Below are positions 34,451-39,987 of a DNA stretch of 39,987 nucleotides, piece by piece. Source of the stretch: JANRKT01 sp033763355 (GTDB taxonomy: Bacteria; Bacteroidota; Bacteroidia; Chitinophagales; Chitinophagaceae). Below the pieces are notes generated by a model that saw only the letters and a list, made by a program, of their open reading frames with translations, did not search any database and was not told the DNA's origin. Positions within the stretch are counted from its first letter, which is position 1. Each line of letters starts with the position of its first letter. The stretch covers positions 1 through 39,987 of the forward strand of contig JANRKT010000357.1 of the NCBI GenBank assembly GCA_033763355.1, in the 5' to 3' direction. The position numbers were made by a program, and so were the translations under genes.

Positions 34451-35800
34451 ATGCATAATCAACAAAATGCTGCACAGGCTGTCCCTGTTGACCAGCGGGA
34501 AAGAATTGTAATTCTTGACAGCCTCCGCGGCATTGCTATATTAGGAATACTGCTGATGAATATTCCGGGCTTCGGGCTTCCTGTAATAAGGGCATCAGAC
34601 CCTTCTGTATTAAATGAAACCGGGATTAATTACAAAACATGGTATGTTATTGACTGGGTTTTTTCCGGTACACAAAGGGCAGTGTTTTCCATGTTGTTTG
34701 GAGCAGGAATGATTTTATTTATTACAAGGCTTGAGAAAAAAATGGATGGCATAATGCCCGCTATTTATTTTTTCCGGAGACAAATGTGGCTTTTGTTTTT
34801 TGGGTTCATAAACGGGTTTGTGTTGCTCTGGTTCTGGGATATTTTATATACATACGCCATTTACGGTATGCTGCTGTTTATTTTTTATCGTTTGCCGCCA
34901 AGAACCCTGATCTTTCTTGCCATTGCCTGCCTGCTGCTGATGACAGCAAGAGAAAACAGGGACCTGTACCATACTAAAAGTATTATTGTCAAAGGAGAAA
35001 TGGCGGCAAAGATTGATACCACGCAAACAAAATTAACTGCACAGCAACAGGAAGACCTTGGGGCAATGAATGAGCTGAAAGAGAAATCAACCCGTGAAGC
35101 CAAACTAAAAGATGCTGAAAAAGAACTCCGTGCCATTACTGGTAACTATGCGTCGCTGTACGAATACCAAAGCGAAAAAACCGTACACGTTGAGCTGTAC
35201 TATACCTATTTTCTCATCTGGGATGTATTGCTTTTTATGTTTTTAGGCATGGCATTTTTTAAAAACGGGATTCTTACCGGAAAGGCTTCAAATGGGGTTT
35301 ACTGGATATTGTTTATCTGCGGGCTTGGCTCCGGGCTTTTATTGTCCTGGTTCATTCAGCAATCGGTTATTGACAATCATTTCAGCGAGTTTGAGACAGC
35401 TAAAAATGTTTCATTTCAATATTACCAGGTTGCAAGGGCACTGCGTTCACTCGGTTTTTTCGGGTTGATAATGCTGATGTATAAATCTGGTTTCTTCAAA
35501 TGGTTCTTTGCCTTGTTCCGCCCTGTCGGGCAAATGGCATTCACCAATTACCTGATGCAATCGCTGATTGGCGGCCTGTTTTTCTATGGAATCGGGCTGG
35601 GTTATTTTGGAAAACTTGAAAGATATGAGCTCTACATTTATACGGGCATTGTATGGGTTATTCAAATCATCTGGAGCCACATATGGTTACGTTATTTTCG
35701 CTTTGGTCCGCTGGAATGGCTGTGGAGAAGCCTTACCTATTGGAAAAAGCAACCGATAAGAAAAAATGCGGCCAATACAGATACAATGGGGCTGGCCTGA
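34451..35800 (+). CDS. DUF418-family membrane protein
   Basis: A 449-residue integral membrane protein. It opens with the family motif ERIVILDSLRGIAILGILLMNIPGFGLP and has about eight to ten hydrophobic segments. A long charged loop at about 180-235 (KLTAQQQEDLGAMNELKEKST) splits the two halves, and the C-terminal half shows GQMAFTNYLMQSLIGGLFFYG and FRFGPLEWLWRSLTYWK, the DUF418 signature. These proteins resemble membrane acyltransferases, but no activity is established. It follows the heparinase-like gene by 62 bp and precedes the cyclase gene. Confidence 0.85.
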   Translation: MHNQQNAAQAVPVDQRERIVILDSLRGIAILGILLMNIPGFGLPVIRASDPSVLNETGINYKTWYVIDWVFSGTQRAVFSMLFGAGMILFITRLEKKMDGIMPAIYFFRRQMWLLFFGFINGFVLLWFWDILYTYAIYGMLLFIFYRLPPRTLIFLAIACLLLMTARENRDLYHTKSIIVKGEMAAKIDTTQTKLTAQQQEDLGAMNELKEKSTREAKLKDAEKELRAITGNYASLYEYQSEKTVHVELYYTYFLIWDVLLFMFLGMAFFKNGILTGKASNGVYWILFICGLGSGLLLSWFIQQSVIDNHFSEFETAKNVSFQYYQVARALRSLGFFGLIMLMYKSGFFKWFFALFRPVGQMAFTNYLMQSLIGGLFFYGIGLGYFGKLERYELYIYTGIVWVIQIIWSHIWLRYFRFGPLEWLWRSLTYWKKQPIRKNAANTDTMGLA

Positions 35801-35861
35801 TTATTATTCTGCCGGTAAACAGGCCTTACAATTTTAGCCAAACTGTTTCTTACATTTACGT

Positions 35862-37793
35862 ATGCGACAATTAGCCGCTATACTCTTCGCCGATATGTCC
35901 GGCTACACTGCACTGATGCAGGATAATGAACATCTTGCACGGCTCAAAAGGAAACGGTTTAAAGAGGTGCTGGAATCAACTATTGAAAAACACGAAGGCA
36001 AATTATTGCAGAACTATGGCGACGGTTCCCTTAGTATTTTCAGCAGCGCCATAAACAGTGTAAGCTGCGCGGTAGCCATGCAACAGCAGCTTCAGCTGGA
36101 ACCCAAAGTAGAAGTTCGGATAGGCATCCATACCGGCGATGTGGTGGTTGAAGAAGAAGCCATTTATGGCGATGGCGTAAACCTTGCATCAAGGGTGGAA
36201 TCGCTTGCCGTTCCGGGCGGTATTTTTATTTCAGAAAAAGTATTTGATGAAATAAAAAACCACGACAATATCAAAACCCGTGATATGGGTTTTTTTGAGC
36301 TGAAGAATGTAAAGCAACCTGTTCACCTTTATGCAATAGCCAATGAGGGCATCATTGTTCCGTCCCGTGATGAATTAAAAGGAAAAACAAAGCAACCGGC
36401 TAACCGGCTTGCTGTTTTACCTTTTGTAAACATGAGTGCCGATCCCGACAATGAATATTTCAGTGACGGGATTACCGAAGAACTGCTGAATACATTAACG
36501 AAAGTAGATGGCCTGCAGGTAACCTCACGTACCTCTGCCTTTGCATTTAAAGGAAAGCAGGATGATATACGGGAGATTGCCATTAAGCTCAACGTTGACA
36601 AGGTACTGGAAGGAAGTGTGCGGAAAGCAGGTAACCGGGTACGTATTACTGCACAGCTCATCAATGCGGCAGACGGCTATCATATCTGGAGCGAAACGTA
36701 TGACCGTAACCTTACAGATATTTTTGAAGTGCAGGATGAAATAAGCAATATTATTACCAACCGGTTAAGGGAAAACCTTTCCATTGCACAACAGGCCGGG
36801 CACATTGTTAAATCACCTGTAAAAAACATAGAAGCATATACACTCTTCCTCAAAGCCCTTCATTTCCGCAGCAAGATAACCCCGGCTGATATGCTTAAGG
36901 CGATTGATTTGTTTGAACAGGCCATTCAGATCGAACCCGGTTATGCGGAAGCTTATGCTTATATCGCCGGCACTTACAGTTATCTTGGCGCTACCGGCCA
37001 GGTAAAACCTGAAAAAGCGTTCGGTATAGTAAATACATACAGTGAAAAAGCAATGCAGCTGAATGACAAAATTGCTGAGAGCCACCTTGCAAAGGCCAAT
37101 GCACACATGTTTTACAAATGGAACCCGAAAGCCGCCTACGATTCACTGCAGAAAGCAATACAACTGAACCCCGCGCAATCAGAAGCTTATGATTTGCTGG
37201 GCTTGTATTATATACTTACCGGCAAAAAAGAAGAGGCCGTGAAAATACTCAGCAAGGCCATTGCAACAGATCCGCTTTCGCCAACACTGAACCACATGCT
37301 GGCCGAAGCCTATATGATGGTGATGCAGTATGATGAAGCCCTGCACATTGCAGACAGGATGCTTGAAATGAACCCCCAGATGCGAATTGCAATTGAAACG
37401 AGGGGCTGGTGTTTTGGTTTGAAAGGTGATTGGGAAAAGGCAGTGGAATGTTTTAAAGAAGTACACAGGCTTACCAATCATCCGCTGAAGGGATTGGCGC
37501 CGCTTGGATTTGCCTGGGGCATGCTGGGTGAAAAAGAAAAGGCGCTTGAGGTAATAGAGAAAATTCAACAGCGGCAAAAGCAAGAGCCTGATGCTGTACT
37601 TGACGGCGACCTGATGATAGTATGGTGGTCATTACGGGATTTTGAGAAAGTGCATTATTATTTAGAAAAATGTATTGAGTATGAAACCGGGCCGTTCACT
37701 TATATTGTAGAACTTCCCATGCTGAAAGGAATTGAGGAAGACCCCCGGATTGCCGCCTTGCTGAAAAAGATCAGGGAAAGATTCACCGCTTAA
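35862..37793 (+). CDS. Class III nucleotide cyclase fused to FlgO-like and TPR domains
   Basis: A 643-residue cytoplasmic protein. The cyclase domain (about 1-165) has metal aspartates D11 (FADMSGY) and D54 (NYGDGSLSIF) and the transition-state pair N107 and R111 in GDGVNLASRVES, so it may be active. The middle region (about 185-300), RLAVLPFVNMSADPDNEYFSDGI then VDKVLEGSVRKAGNRVRITAQL, is the module seen in many cyclase/TPR proteins and related to FlgO. About ten TPR units fill 320-635. Such proteins couple nucleotide signalling to protein-protein contact. The target cyclic nucleotide cannot be told from the sequence, and no cNMP receptor is in the window. Confidence 0.85.
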   Translation: MRQLAAILFADMSGYTALMQDNEHLARLKRKRFKEVLESTIEKHEGKLLQNYGDGSLSIFSSAINSVSCAVAMQQQLQLEPKVEVRIGIHTGDVVVEEEAIYGDGVNLASRVESLAVPGGIFISEKVFDEIKNHDNIKTRDMGFFELKNVKQPVHLYAIANEGIIVPSRDELKGKTKQPANRLAVLPFVNMSADPDNEYFSDGITEELLNTLTKVDGLQVTSRTSAFAFKGKQDDIREIAIKLNVDKVLEGSVRKAGNRVRITAQLINAADGYHIWSETYDRNLTDIFEVQDEISNIITNRLRENLSIAQQAGHIVKSPVKNIEAYTLFLKALHFRSKITPADMLKAIDLFEQAIQIEPGYAEAYAYIAGTYSYLGATGQVKPEKAFGIVNTYSEKAMQLNDKIAESHLAKANAHMFYKWNPKAAYDSLQKAIQLNPAQSEAYDLLGLYYILTGKKEEAVKILSKAIATDPLSPTLNHMLAEAYMMVMQYDEALHIADRMLEMNPQMRIAIETRGWCFGLKGDWEKAVECFKEVHRLTNHPLKGLAPLGFAWGMLGEKEKALEVIEKIQQRQKQEPDAVLDGDLMIVWWSLRDFEKVHYYLEKCIEYETGPFTYIVELPMLKGIEEDPRIAALLKKIRERFTA

Positions 37794-37805
37794 AATATAG
37801 TCATA

Positions 37806-39386
37806 ATGCATAAAATCCTTTCTTACTTGTTTTTTATGGGGTTGTTTGTTGCCTGCAAACAAACCAAAACAGCAGATGCGTTTGCAGAAACAGTTTATGA
37901 CAGCGCTTACCAGCCTGCTGCATTTGCTGATAAGGGGCGCATTGAAAAAATAAGCCGGGCTTTTCCAGTTATTGACAGCATTTTTAAAAACTTTGCAAAT
38001 GAGCAGCACTTACCCGGTGTGGCGTATGGATTAGTCGTTGATGGAAAGCTGGTTTATAAGGGAAATATGGGTTACACAGATATTGAAAAGAAGATACCTG
38101 TTACCTCTTCTTCATTGTTCCGCATTGCCAGCATGAGCAAAAGTTTTGCATGCATGGCTATTTTAAAACTGCGTGACGAAGGAAAACTCAATCTTGATGA
38201 CCCCGCCCATCTGTATATACCTGAACTGAAAAATTTAAAATACCCCACTGCTGATGCACCACATATTACCATAAGGCACCTGATGACGCATGGCGCAGGA
38301 TTTCCTGAAGACAACCCTTGGGGCGACAGGCAACTTGCAGATACCGATAAGGATCTGATTGCTTTAATTGAAAAGCAGCTTTCCTTTTCCAATCCGCCGG
38401 GTGTTGCATTTGAATACAGCAACCTCGGCTTTGCATTGCAGGGAAAGATCATCTCTGTTGTTTCAGGTATGCGTTACCAGGATTATATAAAAAAATACAT
38501 CTGGGAACCATTGGGCATGAAAACAACAACATACGAATATGCAGATGTGGCGCCTGATAAACTGGCGCATGGTTACCGCTGGCTGAATAACAAATGGAAT
38601 GAGGAAGAGTTGCTTCATGATACAAAGGATGGTTCATGGGGGGCCATGGGCGCAATGATCTCTTCTATTGATGAATTTGCAAACTACATGGCCTTTCATC
38701 TTTCTGCATGGCCGCCCAATAACGCAACAGATAACGGGCCAATAAAAAGAAGTTCGGTGAGGGAGATGCACCATCCCTGGAGGTGGAACGGCTTTAACCC
38801 CAATTACAGGTACCCTGACGGAAGAAGCTGTGCAATAACCACCGCTTATTGTTATGGCCTGGGCTGGATGAAAGACTGCGATGGCAAAACCTATATTGCC
38901 CACAGCGGGGGACTGCCGGGTTTCGGGAGCCAGTGGCGTATCATGCCCGAATATGGAATAGGCGTTGTATCATTTGCCAACCGTACTTATTCACCAATGG
39001 GCTTTGCGAACCTTAAAATTCTTGATACCATCATAAAGATTGCGGGATTGCAACCAGTGCAGTTACCGCCCTCAAAAATTCTTGAGCAGCGGAAAAATGA
39101 ACTGCTAAAAATTTTACCCGGCTGGAACAATGCTGAACAGAGCGGCATCTTTGCTGAGAACTTTTTTCCTGATTACCCCATTGATACATTGAAGAAACAT
39201 GCGGCAGACCTGTATGCCAAAGCAGGCAAAATTCTTTCTGTAAAAGAAATGAAACCTGAGAACCAGTTGCGGGGTTCATTCATTATTGAAGGGGATAAGA
39301 TCAACATTGAAGTGTATTTCACACTTTCCCCCGAAAACCCCCCGCTCATACAGGAGTACCATATCAGGGAAGTGGCGAAGGAGTGA
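37806..39386 (+). CDS. Class C beta-lactamase-like serine hydrolase, lipoprotein
   Basis: A 526-residue protein with a lipoprotein-type signal ending LFVAC (Cys17). The serine beta-lactamase/DD-peptidase motifs are complete: S109-x-x-K112 (SMSK), Y204-x-N206 (YSN) and H366-SGG, the KTG-equivalent. The rest matches the AmpC-like esterase/peptidase group, with LDDPAHLYIPELK and RHLMTHGAGFP loops. A C-terminal region (about 420-526) without known motifs follows. It may be a peptidase, esterase or D-aminopeptidase on the periplasmic side; resistance is not implied. It starts 12 bp after the cyclase stop, so the two are probably co-transcribed. Confidence 0.85.
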   Translation: MHKILSYLFFMGLFVACKQTKTADAFAETVYDSAYQPAAFADKGRIEKISRAFPVIDSIFKNFANEQHLPGVAYGLVVDGKLVYKGNMGYTDIEKKIPVTSSSLFRIASMSKSFACMAILKLRDEGKLNLDDPAHLYIPELKNLKYPTADAPHITIRHLMTHGAGFPEDNPWGDRQLADTDKDLIALIEKQLSFSNPPGVAFEYSNLGFALQGKIISVVSGMRYQDYIKKYIWEPLGMKTTTYEYADVAPDKLAHGYRWLNNKWNEEELLHDTKDGSWGAMGAMISSIDEFANYMAFHLSAWPPNNATDNGPIKRSSVREMHHPWRWNGFNPNYRYPDGRSCAITTAYCYGLGWMKDCDGKTYIAHSGGLPGFGSQWRIMPEYGIGVVSFANRTYSPMGFANLKILDTIIKIAGLQPVQLPPSKILEQRKNELLKILPGWNNAEQSGIFAENFFPDYPIDTLKKHAADLYAKAGKILSVKEMKPENQLRGSFIIEGDKINIEVYFTLSPENPPLIQEYHIREVAKE

Positions 39387-39492
39387 TTGTTAATACCATT
39401 CAGATTAAAACCATCCCCCGCTCTGAAGTCATGGCGACGAAGGTTCGAAGGACTTCTTCGGAGAGCTTTCTGCCTGGCGCAAAAGAAACAGA

Positions 39493-39987
39493 TCATCGTA
39501 TTCTCACAACTCCGTCTTTTACTTTGGTGAACTTCTCAAATATTTTTGCATCATGGCCCGGAATAATCAGATCAGGGTTTACTAAAGTTTTCATTCTCTG
39601 CATAGCGTTTACATAGGCCGCCGGATCGAAAGTTAGCGGAATGGAGATCATATGATCAAGGTTGTAGTAAAACCAGGTATTATCAGAAGCAATCAGAACT
39701 TTATCGGTTGTTGTATTTACTACCACATACTGCGACTCGCAGGTGTGCTTTGAACCAATATATACTTTTATTCCCGATATGATTTCCACATCATCACCAT
39801 TTACCAGTTTTATTCTCCCTTTCGCATTAAAGCCAGCTATTTTGGGTACGTCGGAAGAATCGAATCCGGCAGGATTACCCCCTTTCTGCCAGGCATCTGT
39901 CACAAAATAACTGTAATCATTTTTCTGCATCCAGATAGTGGCCCCGGGAAAAAGGTCCACACCGCCGATATGATCCCAGTGCGGATG
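39493..39987 (-). CDS. Metallo-beta-lactamase-fold hydrolase (5' end outside window)
   Basis: The frame is open at the right edge; the first codons inside the window read HPHWDHIGGVDLF, giving the HxHxDH zinc motif. Later features are KHTCESQYVV, where the His matches the next zinc ligand, the Asp in VLIASDNTWF, and the last His in DLIIPGHDAKIFEKF. All the metal ligands of the fold that should fall in this part are present. The family covers lactonases, esterases, glyoxalase II-like and related hydrolases; HPHWDH with a long insert fits the N-acyl-homoserine-lactonase-like group, but this is not proven. It is convergent with the serine hydrolase, 106 bp away. Confidence 0.8.
   Translation of the reverse strand, partial: HPHWDHIGGVDLFPGATIWMQKNDYSYFVTDAWQKGGNPAGFDSSDVPKIAGFNAKGRIKLVNGDDVEIISGIKVYIGSKHTCESQYVVVNTTTDKVLIASDNTWFYYNLDHMISIPLTFDPAAYVNAMQRMKTLVNPDLIIPGHDAKIFEKFTKVKDGVVRIR

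Noticed and set aside
35851..35858. TACATTTA as a -7 promoter box for the cyclase gene
   Set aside because: It is only four bases before the ATG, so transcription would start at or after the start codon.

Overview
The window looks like a chromosomal segment of a Bacteroidota bacterium, most likely a member of the Chitinophagaceae. The support is indirect: families typical of that phylum (DUF5777 beta-barrel, YceI/OB-fold/cytochrome cluster, a membrane-anchored LuxR-type regulator next to DUF4199, DUF3817, a paired M16 peptidase set, fused E1 dehydrogenase), A-rich translation starts without strong Shine-Dalgarno sites, the futalosine menaquinone route (mqnC), and moderate GC. No rRNA or tRNA gene was seen. 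Both ends cut through genes.

Layout. 1-2954 (+): an envelope redox cluster of two c-type cytochromes, an OB-fold membrane protein, a YceI lipid-binding protein and a DUF5777 outer-membrane barrel. 3241-7637 (+): a membrane-tethered LuxR regulator with DUF4199, an AlkD-like DNA repair protein, a VOC protein, a P1 (DmpA-like) peptidase and a class IV aminotransferase. 7752-10307 (+): a large secreted M14 peptidase. 10357-11957 (-): DUF3817 and mqnC, separated by a small inverted-repeat element; mqnC itself carries an in-frame palindromic insertion. 12276-19807 (+): a retropepsin-like/PDZ protease, an orphan lipoprotein, an active/inactive M16 pair, a small holin-like membrane protein and a fused alpha/beta 2-oxoacid dehydrogenase E1.

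19807-31017 is the unusual part. A zeta-toxin-like gene begins directly on the stop codon of the E1 gene but keeps only its first 20 codons (P-loop included). The rest of the same gene resumes about 10.5 kb later, at 30353. The two pieces join in frame at a shared TACA. Between them lies a block in which every convincing gene is on the minus strand: bestrophin, DsbA-like protein and peroxiredoxin (one operon), two alpha/beta hydrolases, a small conserved protein, an NmrA-like NAD(P)-binding protein, and a sigma-54-dependent activator with four tandem GAF modules. Related structured repeats in the same orientation sit just inside each edge of the block. The NmrA-like gene has a good -24/-12 (sigma-54) promoter match, so it is a candidate target of its neighbour activator. 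The toxin remnant and a small partner gene overlapping it are both frameshifted.

31077-39386 (+): a large secreted heparinase-II/III-like protein, a DUF418 membrane protein, a class III cyclase fused to a TPR domain and a lipoprotein serine hydrolase. The window closes with a minus-strand metallo-beta-lactamase-fold hydrolase running off the right edge.

Family calls rest on motif recognition by eye; no database search was possible.
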